From assembly GCA_963971405.1 (NCBI GenBank), contig OZ020491.1, positions 21,508,855 to 21,572,854 on the forward strand: DNA of 64,000 bases, read 5' to 3'. The notes below the pieces were generated by a model, which saw only the letters and a program-made list of their open reading frames with translations, was not told the DNA's origin and made no database searches. Below, one piece after another: positions 12,801 to 26,900 of this stretch (positions are counted from its first letter, which is position 1; each line of letters starts with the position of its first letter). Made by a program: the position numbers and the translations under genes. This DNA is from Psococerastis gibbosa (Eukaryota; Arthropoda; Insecta; Psocodea; Psocidae).

Positions 12801-14753
12801 ATACCTACAAGGCAAACAAAAGAAAATCTATAACATACATAACGAACAACAGACAAAACAGTAAACTAAAAGTGAACTATAAGAAGCTCAACAGTACAGA
12901 GCGTCTGTAAATATGGCAATCAAACAATTTACGATGAAAATTGGGAAGGCAGGAATAAGTTGAGGAGGCTCATGTATCACACCCAGACTACTGGAGCTGA
13001 TTATTTATCGTAATTTGTGCCAGTAATTGAGGAACATGTATGCAAAATCCGATTTGTGGCAAAAAATTATTTTTGATTTGGTGGCATCACTGGAATCATC
13101 GCATTGACTGCTACAAGAAATGTAATAAAAATTCTAATGCGTTCTCTATATTATCAAAGAATAATCAAAATATTGCATCCCATAATGTTTTTGGTCTCTC
13201 CTGCATTTACAGTTTCAAGTGAAAAATCGCCTAATGCATACATGCTCCTAAATTAAGGGAAAATGTTGTCACTACATCTGCCACATGCAATAAATAACAA
13301 ATCTCAACAAATCTAACAAAGCTCTGCCGCAGCGCTCAGCCGAAGAGTTATAACGAACGGCAAGAGACTTCGTAACTATCTTCGTTCTCAGGCTTTTGAA
13401 ATTAACGGGGTACTTTTACTTGCTAATTAATCCATCCCTCAGGAGTTACGAGGTCGTAAGGTAATATCATAAAAACTGAATTTGCTGCCTGTAATCTTTA
13501 TTATTATTATTTTTTTTAATTATTTTTGAAAAAAAGCTTATTCGCATGCAAACAATTCAATGAATGTATCCGAATATCCTCCTCAGCCGCCTCTAGGTAA
13601 TACCTGTGTTGAGTTACGACAGGTTTCCGATCTTACCGTTTTTCCCGCCAGACTCATTTTTTAAAACTAGTAAGATAACTTCATTTATTGGTTTACTAGT
13701 AATGTCATTAAGAGATAAACTGTGGGAGAAAAACCTTACAGGTGTAAAAAATCAAATATCGCATAAAATATCGATTTTACTTCATTTGTGATTTGAGATT
13801 TTTTGTTTGTTTTGTTTTAAGTTATTATGTAGATACTTAACTTATCTATTATAAATTAAGTTATAATATGGTAGAGACTTATTAATGATGCCTGCTACCA
13901 TATTATAACTTAATTTATAATAGACAAGTTAAGTATCTACATAATAGTCTCCTTAAAACAAAACAAACAAAAAATCTCAAATCACAAATGAAGTAAAATT
14001 GCCGGTGGAATTGCCGCCTAAGTATAATAGTGTAACTCCGCTAGGTTGGCTTTGTAGTAGAACAAAAAGTGAATATTTATTTATTTGTAACTGTGCCTTT
14101 TCCTAGCATCACATCAATTGGCCTAGATTATTGAAATTGATTTGTGACAAAAACAAAACAGTTGGTGCGGAGGAAGGAGTTCGAAAACAACTACTTTTTA
14201 GTGACGGCCCCATATCATACATAAAAATGGATGCGATTATTTTAATAGGTAGTACCAATGATTAAGAGTATACAGCCCGTAGGAAATTGGTAGCCCGAAA
14301 TTTAATAATTTTTATTTTTTATTTAATTAACTAAGCAAGTTATTAAAGATTTGGCTCATTTAAGTTTTAGAAGACTACTTCATGCATCATATAATAAGGT
14401 ATTTTTAGTTTTCGAAATCGTATTTTTTTTTATAAAATCGATTATACTTGAAAAGCTATTGTTTATAAAATATTATCATGTTAATGAAAAAACTACAATT
14501 TCGAAAATTAAAAATATCATATTATATGATGCATGAAGTAGTCTTCTACAACTATAATGAGCCAAATCTTTAATAACATGTTAGTTAATTAAATAAAAAA
14601 TATTACATTTCGGGCTGCCAATTTCCTACGGGCTGTACACTCTTAAACAAAAACAGTAAAATTTACGAAGAATAAACGAATTAATTATTATTATTACTAT
14701 TATTTTGATAGCTCATTAATGGATAGATATTTCCTCTGAAATTCAACTTTTTG

Positions 14754-14787
<34 letters not shown>

Positions 14788-17700
14788 GAGTAAGGGAGTC
14801 CGGTTTGCTCCTAGCATAGTAACATAAACATACCTTCAGCTTGTGCAGCCACAGTTTCCAAATCCACAGCATGCTTCTCACTACCAGCTCCTTTCTCATC
14901 AAACTCGCTACGAAATATGCTCAGCAAGCAGCTAATTCTGTAGTCAAGCCGAACATCCATTATAAACTGGAGAATTTCTATTATTTTAAGCTTCGTGTCC
15001 ATCACCAGTGGAAACTCCTTCTTCCCTTGCGGCGTCTGATGCCCAGGACTCGATCTGGCTAAACCAGAAGCCCCCAAGGCCAAACCAGACATCACCGCGC
15101 CCATATCACCAATACTTCGCAACACTCCTCCTTCAGAATCCACCTCCGAAACCGGAATCTTCCCGTCCACAAAATCATTCTCACTTACACAGTCAAGAAT
15201 CGCTAACAAAGTCTTTGTCAATCTAAGTAGATCACTGAAATTATAGAATCCGAAATAAATTAGCTCTCTTGCGAGCTTCACAACCTCAAACGTGAGCTTA
15301 TTTTGGTCTTTATCGGCGAAACTCCAAAGCTTATCAACAACATTAAGTAGGTAAACCTCAACAAAATCAATAGTAGACTTAAATTTCGCTTGAACGGTTT
15401 GTTTAGCGCTGTCCGGAAGTATTCCACTATCATAGTCTTTTATAGACATCTTATTAGGGATTTCTGACCATAACCTGGCGTATTTCACGGGAGTAACAGG
15501 TTCCTGGGGATCTCGGTCAACGTGTAAATGCAACATTAAACGGCAAAAAGAGGCTCTGAGTTTATAGGGTTCCGCTTCATCCGCCATGCATTTTAGGATC
15601 AAATCGATGTCCATTTGCGGGGATAAATTGTTAAGGGCCAGGTACTGTCGATTTAGGCACATATTCGAAAACAGGTCCAACTGGTGGCGGTAATATTCTA
15701 GGATGGCCATACTTCTTCGGTCACCATTTCTTGCATTTTGCGACAGTTCGTTCAGAGAGAAGATTTGCTCTCCCTTGCACAGATACACCTGAAAAATGAA
15801 AATGAGGTTTATCAGAAAGAATTTTAAAACTGCTATACTTATACCAGTCTTAGCAACAATATAAACGGTTTGCCCTCCGATCGGCCTTAAAGCCCCCAAC
15901 TACTAATGTTTTATGGCTAGTATGGACATGGTATAATGGACAACTTTCCTATAAAATTTCCTATCTGCTATGATAGGGGGTAAATTCCCAATTATAGCGC
16001 CCACGATTCGCTTATGAATAGCCCTAGCTTTGAAGAAATAGGCCTGAAATAATGGGTGTTTACGAATTTTAACCGCAGAAAGTTTAGATTTTACAGACCA
16101 AAACTTTCTGAACCACTCAAGCAAGTGGTTCAGAGGGCTCCCCCAGGGGAGTTTTTTTTATAAGATAGGTGCCCAATAGTGTGGTTTTACTCATTTTGAA
16201 AGTAAAACAACACAGAATTTACATAAGGCAGGCGCCCTCGGGCAAATTTTTTTGAATACCCGTAAATAGGCGCGAAATAGTGGGTTTATTTATCCACAAC
16301 GTTGGGCCAATACTGAATCCTACCGGTAGCTTCATTTGCCCATTGTATCAAGCGTAAGTCGACAAAATTTCGGGGAGGTTTGAAAGTTTTTTTTAGGGTT
16401 TTTTCGAAAAAGGTTAGAAGTATTTGGATGGATGGGGTAAAGAGTTATAGTGACCCGAAAAATGTGTCCACAAACAAACAAACTCACATGTATTTATTTT
16501 TCGTTTTTATAAAGGTAGATAGGTAACCAACGGGCCAATGCCTTATGGTATTAATTAACTGTCACAAATTGAAATTTTGTTGTTGGCATTAATATAATGC
16601 AATTTAATTGAATCTGAGAATACCGGAAAAAGAGTGTAGAGGTAACGATGGCCCGGAAAGGCACAAATTGCGAGTTCTATTCCCAATCTGTCTAGATTTT
16701 CCCTGATTCTCGGATATAATGTACCTACCTCTTCATCTTCCTCATAAGTGGTCAGCAAAGCGTCCTCATGAATTTCAATTAATTCTCCCTCCCCTTCCAA
16801 CGGATCCAGCGCAATTTTAGTCTTCAGCATTTTGGTTACCACCAGAATGTCAGCATTCTTCGGGCTTAGAACAGATTTGCAGATAAGCTCTTGCGTCACA
16901 GCTATAGCCTTCCTGTTGGAGACGCACAGGTCTGACAAGTAATCCAAAAACCGGGACTCCCATTCTGCCATATTCTAAAGGAAAAAAATACGTTAGTGAT
17001 TACATGTACTGTTGGACCATTCATTAATGAAATGCATTGTTTTTCCGATACTTGCAATAACATATAATATAACACATTTATGTAATCGAAGAAACTCGTT
17101 ATCTTTCATTCCTGGTCGTACAGGACTCAGCAAGGGACTACCCTTGGAGCCCCTCATTACCGATTATACTACTGTATTTAATTGTATCGATGCCGCTAAA
17201 TGTAAAAGAACCGGTCCGAGTTTACTCGAACATGCTTTCCAATTTATCAATTAGTAGGGAGAGAAAATGAATAAGTTCATGGTAAATAATTTTCCTACGG
17301 TTAAATTTCGGATATCTCGGGAGGGGGGCGGGGGGTGTCCACCTGACATCACTGGAGGTGAGGTAACCTCAATATATTTAAAACACATTACAACACAGTA
17401 ATAATGGCAGGGCAGGCAATGCATTTCAGCGTGAAGTTTCTATCATTTTTTCAAAAAAAATTTTTTGCGCAAAAGCAAATAGGTTTTTGGGAAAGCCAAC
17501 TGTCCGGTTTCGTTACTCAACTTAACACCTAAAACATGCCTGAAGGTAGAAATCATCGATAGAAAAGTTTCGCAGAAATATTATTTTTTAGTCATTTTTC
17601 ATTAAAATTAAGTTATTTTTATTTTTTTACCCCCAGAAGCAAACTATCAAGGGGTAAGCGACCCCCCGCATTTTATCAACATTAAGAACGACTAGAATAT

Positions 17701-17909
17701 ATGTGAATTTAAAAGAAATCGTTGGAGCCGTTTTTGAGAAATAATTTTTTTTTTGACGTTTTTTTGGAGTTTTTTGAGAATGAAACCCCCCCCCCCCCCC
17801 CAAATTGAGTTAGCCCCAAATAAAAGAAATGGTCTCGAGGTATGATTTTTGTGAACCTACATGCCGAATTTCATCAAAATCGACCGAGTAGTTTGCCCGG
17901 AAATCGTGC

Positions 17910-17940
<31 letters not shown>

Positions 17941-20900
17941 TTTCGTAAAAACCACTTTTTTGGGTTCCTGGGACCTGAAAACGTGTAAATCCGTTGAAAT
18001 CTCGGAATCGAAAATTTCGACCATCACAAAGCTTTCCTGATACTACGTATAAATTGGAAAGCAAAAACTGTTACAGACATCTTCACATCTTCTTCCAAAT
18101 GTACAGTAGTGAGAATAACCGAGTAGCCTATATATTTCTACATAATTGTGATTTAATTTGCGGGGTCATGAAATTTAATAGTAATTCAAATTCCTGAATT
18201 TTGGCTACGCTATAAAAGGACCAGAAACTGATCCCCGCAGACATAAAAGTTGTACAAGGAAAACTTCTTTTAAACACCTACTAAACTTATGGCTTCATGA
18301 GAAAAAAACAGATTTAGAAAACTTACTATTCCAAGTAGAACAATAAAAATATATTTTCATCAACATTTTTTTTTTACTCAACTTAAAGAACAAAACTTAT
18401 TTTTCTATTAACTCTTTTCTATCATATACACTTTTACATACGTAACACATACCTGCGCACTGTCTTAACAAATCGGAGTTAAACTGAAATGCTGCACCGG
18501 CCCTAGCACGTGGAAACACAGTTGGGCTGGTTAAAATTCCTTGTAAAGTATTGAATGTAATATAACTTAAGTATTTTAGCGTATTTAAAGTTAATTTTTA
18601 TTTTGTCATTTTAAGTATACTGTTTGTCTTGTTGGAAAAATTGGAATAAATATATATTTGAATTGATTTGATCATCAGTATAAGAGTATTTACAATATTT
18701 AAGATTCTGTGGGCCGATTATGGCAATTGGTATTAACTTACTCCTGGGGTTAAAACTGTAAACAAACAAATTTTGAATAGCACTTTCCATTGTAAAATTA
18801 TCTTGTTTACATTTTTAATACCACGGTATTATAATAACCCCGGTATTATAATCGCCATGATCGGGCCGCAGAACATGAGCTTCATTAAAACTTACACAAG
18901 TCTCAGCGTAAAGAAAATGCTAAGCCGATTAACCTTACCTTCCTAACAAGTCCAACGAAGGTTTCGATTTCAGCCGCAGTTATATGCTTCTCTAGCAACT
19001 TCCTGTTATTGTGCAGCAAAGCGGTAATAGTGTCTTCTGCTAGAATATCATATCCGATCTGCTTCTGCATAAACCCAAAATGCTTGGCAATGTACTCTTG
19101 GTTCTTTCTATAGTCCTGCTGACTCAGACGGAGGATCCTATAGCAGAGGCGGAACAAGTATTTGTACGGGGCGTGGCGGGCGTCACCTAAGTCTTCTATC
19201 CGAAGAAAAGGCGCTTCGCCCTCACCGCTTTCCGTAAAAGGCGCCTGTGAACAATACAAAGATGGTGAGAAATATAAATACAATATACCAATCAACACAA
19301 TAATTCTTAATTGATTAATAAAAAAAGGGAATATTTACAATATTGCTTATGCTACAGGGCGCATGCCCGCGCGCAGTTTATAATCAGAAAATGTATTTAA
19401 CCTAGCAATAAGTAAGTAAGTCAGATTATCTATCAATATTTCAGTGGTTACCTGTCGATCTGTACTTTAAACGTCAAAACTTTGCTCGTCGATAATATAG
19501 CATATAGATGTGTTTTAATGGATATAGAAAACTTCTGTTTTGATTCGTTACGAAACACTAACTTACATGTAACTTACACACGATACACAACAATTTTTTT
19601 AGAAATATGTATCAGAATATATCAGAAATCATATACAATTGCATAGTTCCACATCATGTCCTCCACATATTTCTATGTTTATAAACATTTTTCTATAAGC
19701 TGCTTTCAAAAACATGTGTAGCTTTTCTACATAAATACTTTTCTACATAAATACATGTATTTAGTAGGTACCCCGCACATTAACGACAGAAAATAGTAGA
19801 ATTTATGAAAATTACACGAATGTAATTATTATAGGTATTTCATCTCATAAGACTGGATGTATAGCAGGGCCAATGCTACTAGCCTCTCTATTATTATTAT
19901 TATTATTAGTGTTCATTAGGTGTCCCAAAGGGACCAAAGACGTAGGCCACAAATGAGGGCCCATCGAACACCCTAATTAATTTTTACAACACAGTTTATC
20001 TCTCGAATACGGAACTGTGTCGCATTAGGTCAGCGACGGCAGAGGGGAATAATTCCACTTGTTCCTCTTCTATATACGGAGCTCCGAAGTACTCTAGACG
20101 CTTCCTCCACAGCGCTGGGCATCTGAAGAGCAGATGTGACGGGGTCTCTTCCTCCTCTGCGCAGTGCCTGCAAGATGTATTTTCCGCTGTGACAGCGTGA
20201 ATAGTCAGTAAGTGCTTCTTAAAAGGGCCGTGTCCTGTTAAGGCTGCTATTACTGATCTAACACTGTTCCTGCTGAGTTGTAGCAGTTTTTTAGTCCAGG
20301 AAGGACAAGGTTTTTGTATCAAAAGTTTTGATAGACCCTTGGCATTTTTACGCCAGAAAGTTGCGAACTTCCTTCTTGTCTCTTCACTTGCCCTTCTCTT
20401 CATCAGGGAAAGCGCTATCGGCAGCAAAGGCTCAGGGCCAACGGGTGCTGTTTCCGAGCCTTCTCTAGCTAGTGAGTCTGCTACCTCGTTGCCTTCGATG
20501 CCCTCATGCCCAGGTACCCAAATTAGGTCAACTGAAAGCCCCAATTGATTAAGCCTTCTCAGAGTTTGCTTACATTGCAGTACTGTTGCAGATCGAGTTA
20601 CTGGGTTAGCGATTGCGAATAAAGCCGCTTGACTGTCGGAGAAAATCACAATTTTTTCCATGTGGTAGACTTCATTTTCCAATGTGATCTCCATGGCTTT
20701 CATGATTGCAAATACCTCCGACTGAAAGACTGTCGTATGCCTCCCCAATGGTATTGCTAATGAGAGAGCTGGGTCAGCGCAATATATTCCGGCTCCCGCG
20801 GCTCCTTCCAGTAGGGGTCCATCTGTGTACCAGATTCTACCTTCTGGGACAAAACTTCCGGACAGCCTCTCTAATTAGACAAGAACTAAATTCCAATCAT

Positions 20901-23900
20901 ACCTGCAAAATTTTGAACAGCTGTTTCAAAATATCCTGCTCTCTGAGCAATTTTTGCCGATCACGATTCGGACTCGCGACCGTCAGATCAAGTGCTTCCA
21001 TTTTGTTTTGATCGTTTTCAAGGCCGCCTATAAAGTAAATAACATCTTGAAGTAGCGTAGTCACGGCGCGACGCTCATTTGGTGTTATCGTTCCCTTCAA
21101 CAACTTGACAGAGTTGGCGGCCAGGACTTTGCAGGCATCGTTGGCAAAGTCTAAATCACGGACTTCTGTAGGAGACACTGATATTAATTGGAATGCTTCT
21201 TTATCTTCTTTTAATGCAGCGCAGCCAACCTGAAAGCATGAGATGGTCTGTGAGATACACGGCTTAAGGAACATCGCTAAGGCGGGATTTCCATTGAGCT
21301 CGTTTTGCACTCATTTGCAGAATGCACATGACGTTGACGTGGTAGCAGACGTCATTAATAAGTCTTTAATGTCTGCTACCACATCAACGTCATGTGCATT
21401 CTGCAAATGAGTGCAAAACTAGTTTAATGGAAACGCCGCCTGATAAACTGGGTGTTTGCCGACGGGACCTCCTTCGCTGCAAGCCCTTTATATTTCTGAA
21501 TCGACACTGTACAGGGCCAGTGTTGAGTGGGACACGGAGGCCCCATTGCCTGTAAAGTTAATACTACAGAACATTATAAAGGTACAACACATATACAGTA
21601 TATATAAGTATAAAGGTAACAGTTAAGCACGATAACGGCCCTTACAAGGTCGACGGACAGGTTAAAAACACTACACTCCTAGCTCCCGCTTTCCAGCCTG
21701 AATCAGAATAGCTCTGTGGGCCAGAAACCAGAAAGGACGCTTCAATTAGCGACAATCAGCCGGCACGGGCATCCAGGATAACTGCGAAGCACTCGCAAGG
21801 TGGGGCTGGTACTATTTCACGAAGGAGGAGTGCAATTACTGCTCAATCTCAAGCATTGTAATCCGGGCACGGTTAAGTTTTGTGATTTTATAACTTGAAA
21901 CTATTCGTCCTTCCACTGTTTGAAAAGTTCACTCCCAGCCAAAATGCGGAAAAGGTTTCGTTCAAAAATGTGGCGTGGAGTAATACCGCAACAGTGACGT
22001 TCAACAGACAGTAGTGCATGTCCTACTGAGCTGCCCGGGTTGACAACATGACCGCGAACGCCCAGGAGGGCTTGTTCAATAAATGAATAAGTAGTAAAGG
22101 GAAACGTTACTGCTACATGCTGCTATGTGACGTACCTTTGACATAACAGGTTTTTCCTCCTCCTTATCTATCGGAATCGCAGTGGAATGGACCCAAGTAT
22201 TTGTGTACAAATGGTGCAGCCGAACATATGATGATTGGGGAACCAGGGAATCCCCTCTGGTCAGTGTGGTGGGGTCTAGTTCGAAGAGAGAGGCGATTTC
22301 GTTGGAATTGGGCACAGCCACCAGGTGATACACGGGACCACCGTCTCGCAGCTTCGCCCGCATTACATCTATCGTTTCGTCTTCGTCGATCTCAGAAGCT
22401 AAGTACTGCCCCGTCGCCAGATGTTTAAATCTAAAAACATAGAAGGTAGGTTTAGATACTTTAAGGTACTCATACAACTTATCTTGGAGAGATGCTGAGG
22501 TACTGAGGCGAATGGATAAAGAAACAGTGTTGCTCCTGACGGTTAAAAAACGGAAACTAGCATACTGTGTGATGAGGAACTAGAAATATCATATCGCCTT
22601 CTGCATTTTATAATCCAAGGGAAGATAGAAAGACTGAGGGCTCCCGGCAGAACATCCTGGTTGAAATACCTGAGGCATTGGTTTGGCAAGAGCACGACAA
22701 TTTTAAATTGAGAGAGGCGTCGCAACAGAAGAAATTGAGCATTTCTCAGAGGGAATGGTTTGCTCAGAAATATAGGACGCCAGGTTAACACCATCACGTA
22801 ATAATAATAATTCGAGTATTTTCTTGGTTATTTTTACGTAAGGCGCGGTTTCCACCGACCTCTAAGGGCAAAATACACATACGGTGACGTGGTAGCAGAT
22901 ATTATTAACAAAGGCGGGGTTTTCACCGACCTCTTATTGCAGAATGCAAATGACATTGACGGAAATCTTTATTTTACTCTATGCCATAGTTAATATTGAT
23001 CAATGATCATAGAGTAAAATCACAAACTAAAATTAAAAAATGGCGTCATGGGATATGTTAAGTACAAACATTTTAATAGATTTCTATAAAAAGAAAAATT
23101 CAAATTTCCGTCAATGTCATTTGCATTCTGCAATGAGAGGTCGGTGGAACCCGTGCCTTAGTAAATAAAAGCTGAAGAGCCCCCTCATGCCAGCGTCGTG
23201 CGAGGGTAGAACTCAATACCTAGCCAACACATAAAATTACATCTACTAACTACGAAATAATTTATGCTGGCCTAACTATACCAAAAAATTATTAAAAATA
23301 TACATTATATTGCAGTGTTATACAGTATATATAAAACTGACATTAAATTAACTTTGGTTGAAGAGGTAACCTCCACGTAATAACCGAAACTAGAGGATAT
23401 AGAAAAACGAAGCTTGGCGGGATATGCATCAACTGTTCTTTTGCGGGCTTGTGATCCAGCGGTTAAGACGCCACGTCGGTTAGGCGTCGATCCCGCCAAG
23501 CCCAGTTTTTCTATATCCTCTAATTTTCGGTTAAAATATACATATACATCAAAAAATCAAATCAAAAAGCTGTATATTTTTACAAGTTTTTTTTTTACAA
23601 TTATAGGGGTGACTTACCGCAGGACTAGTCCGTGTGCGGTTTAGGCTTTTATACAAATAACTCAATAACTACAAATAACTGTATGGAAACCAAAGTTGAA
23701 TTATGCTAGTTTTGTTGTTGTGTTAGTATATTAGTATAATCACGTAGGCTTCCCTGGCCGGAGTCTGGTGAGGAGACAAAGGGATGCGAGCTAATAGGCC
23801 GTGGTCGATCCGCTCATATACATATTTGAACGTTCATTTTGGAAGAAAATATACAGGGCTATTATCGGACTTCTCGTCACCTATAGCTGTGAGACATGGT

Positions 23901-26900
23901 GCAGAATGGTGGAAAAATAAGATGCTACTGAATCGGTAGGAGAGCAAGATACTTCGCAGAACATATGGTCCAGTCTGTAGAATAGGGGAGTGGCACAGAA
24001 CGCAGAAGTGATTGTATGCCCTGTATGAGGGTAACCGAGATCAAGAAAGCTCGTGACAGATGGCTGAGACATGTATAACGTATGTCAGCGGGCAAGCAGC
24101 AAGGAAAGCCCTACCCGCGGCACCTTAGGGAGGGCAGAAGAAGGGAGGGAAGACTGAGGTTACGATGGCTGGACCATGAAGTGTCTGTGACCTTAGAGAC
24201 CTCGGAGTCCATGGTACCGGAGAGCGTTGGAAATGCCGTTCTGGGTGGGTTTAGCCCCACGGACTAAGTTAGTAAGGCATGTAAAATACATTGTAGTATT
24301 ATATGGTATATATAACACTGACATTAAATGAACTTTTAAGTTTTTTCCATATCCTCTAATTTCTGTTATAAGGCACGTAAAGGCAGCCTGCAGTCAAAAA
24401 CCCACCTGAAGAAGGAATTCCAATGGCCAGCGCCTCCTCGACACGGGTCATGTTGAACCACCTCGACCTCCCACAGTGCCTTGCTGCTGGTGGCCGCAGT
24501 TGCCGAAGTCCGCCCTGTCGCCCTCAGGAATACGTGCTGTTTCTTTTTGTACTCGTCCATCGTCAAGAACTTCTCGTGCTCAGCGTGGAAGAGCCGCACG
24601 ACGTCACCGCCTTTGAGGATGTCGTCCGAATTCTCCTTGTGCTCCATGAATAACGTGACTTTCCACGATGTGCTGGCGTTGAGAACGTTTACCTCCTTGC
24701 ATCCAGCATTGTCAGAAAGGTCATGGTTCGCAGCCACATGTAGAACTTGCTGGCCGGCGTTGACTGGATTCATTATCACCTTAAAGAGGAAAGGAAATCT
24801 CGTGAAAGCGATCTGTTGACTTTCAGAATGTATATAAGCCTAAATATTCTTAATGACTATCATGAACATGAAGCTGAAGCCATGAGACAAATTAATTCCA
24901 CGTCAGAATTTAAATAAAATTGCGTATTCTGGGGCATCTCTTGAACCTCACTGAGCACAGCACAATGAAAATTACAGTGACCAGCGTACAAGGCGAATGG
25001 TTTTTAGGTAACAAAACAATTATATTACAACAAAAATAAAAAAGAGCATCTGCTATTTCCACCCTTAAATTTTTCTTCTCTAATCAGTATAACAGGGCAG
25101 GTCCCAGTCTGTATTCTCTCTTTCCTCCTCATTACATTCAAAGCAGTAAAAATCCCGGGGTTAAACCGTCCGGAGGTATATTCGACTGGAGTAGAAATGT
25201 CTCTGGCGCAAAAGATCCAGAGGGTAAGGCCGGCGACATACTTTCCCTTATCACCGTGCCGCCAAAAGGGACCGGTATGAAGTAATGGCATGAATGCATG
25301 GAGCCTAATGAGCCCGGTCACACTGTTCCGGTGGCAGCGTGCCGTCGATTGTCGACCGGATAGTGCTGCGGCAGGGAAGGGTAACCGGACACGGGACAAA
25401 TAAATAAACATTCAGTTGAGTGAGGCAAGATAGCATTTCAACATATGCGACACTATAACTTGAGTAAAACTGATCGGATCAAGAGTATAAAATACTAAAA
25501 TCAGCAATTTTTAATCGGTCGCACCGGACAGTGCGGCAGCGTCGTGCCATTCCGGCAAAACGCATCCCCCTTAGTCGCACCCGGCAAAGAGGGATAGTAC
25601 TACCCTCTATATCTTTTGCGCCGGAGACATTTCTACTCCAGTCGAATATACATTCGGACGATTTGACCTCGGGATTTTTACTGCCTAACAGGCCCTGCTT
25701 CCGCCAGGATTGCTACTAGCAATATTTATTACAACTTGCTAAGCTTCCTTACCTTATCACCAAGAACCACATTATCTCCTGACGCTCTCAGCTTGTAGAA
25801 CGGAAGAATGTAGAACCACGAGCCCTCGTTGCCACTCGCATCCAGGTAAACGCGCATCGCATTCTTTTCCAGCAGCGCAGGCAGCCGCTTGTTGACCGTC
25901 AGGTACTTGTTGGACTTCAGATGGAGCAGTTGCACCACTGTACCGTACTGCACGGTGGATCCCATCAGCTTCTTATTTTCTGAATCGTTTTGCTTCTTTT
26001 CAATTTCAGCGGCATGGTGCAGCCGCGCGAGAAGACCCGGGTCAGTGGCGCCTCCGCTTGTTTTGGCCGCTTTCCAGAACTGTTTTTGAGCAGAATATCT
26101 GTAATATAAGAAGACATCAACACTGACTGAACCCCGGGGCAGCAACTACTGTCAGCATTTTTCCTCCAATAATCCCATCCCTTCATCACCTAGTTGGTGA
26201 TTTTCTGAAGACACCTTCAACCACCCTAGGCGGCCCGGTAGGCCAAGGCTCAGATGGAGAGACCAAGTGCTCGAACATGTGCATGCCACCGGCACCCAAG
26301 ACTGGAAGCTAGCGGCGGAAGATCGTCCGAGATGGCGTGGTGTAGTGGCAGCGGCCAAAAGTCCCCCCGGGCTGGACGCGCCTACCTAAGTCAAGTTAAG
26401 TCATTGATCACCTAACTATATCTATAGGACAATAGAGAATCATTAAAACACCGAACCCTGTGGGACTCAAAGCCACGATCTATGATACTGATGAGGAACG
26501 AAGAATGGCATGTTATAATACAAGGGAAGGTCCCGGCAGAAGAAGAACATACTGGTTGAAAAGCCTGCTACAATGGTTATACCTATACATAGGACAGCCA
26601 GATACGGACAGTCAACAATTATTTACACGAGAAGACTGTGGAACCTACTACCTACTGAGATTAGGGCGGCTGGATCACATAATCAATTAAAATCACATAT
26701 TTTCGATAACACATAGACCCTGTTAACTGGCCTCGTAGCAGTACAAACAATGGGCCCCCCCTTCCCCCCTCCAATACCCCCTCCTTTTTTACCTTCTTTC
26801 CCCCCTTTTATATTCTATATACGATAATTTAAGTTAGGTTAGATATTTTATAAGTAGTTATAAGTTGGATAGTTTACTATGTATACTGTTATTAAGTTAT

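Noticed and set aside
17787-17801. Homopolymer C run as a possible regulatory or G-quadruplex site
   Set aside because: Part of repeat F with a matching G run in the inverted copy; no independent evidence of function.
24423-24819. Plus-strand ORFs over coding exon 3
   Set aside because: Shadows; the minus strand is nearly identical to IP3 receptors here.
25025-25411. 128-codon ORF within foldback K
   Set aside because: Lies in a self-complementary repeat with no protein family resemblance and is not kept on the other arm.
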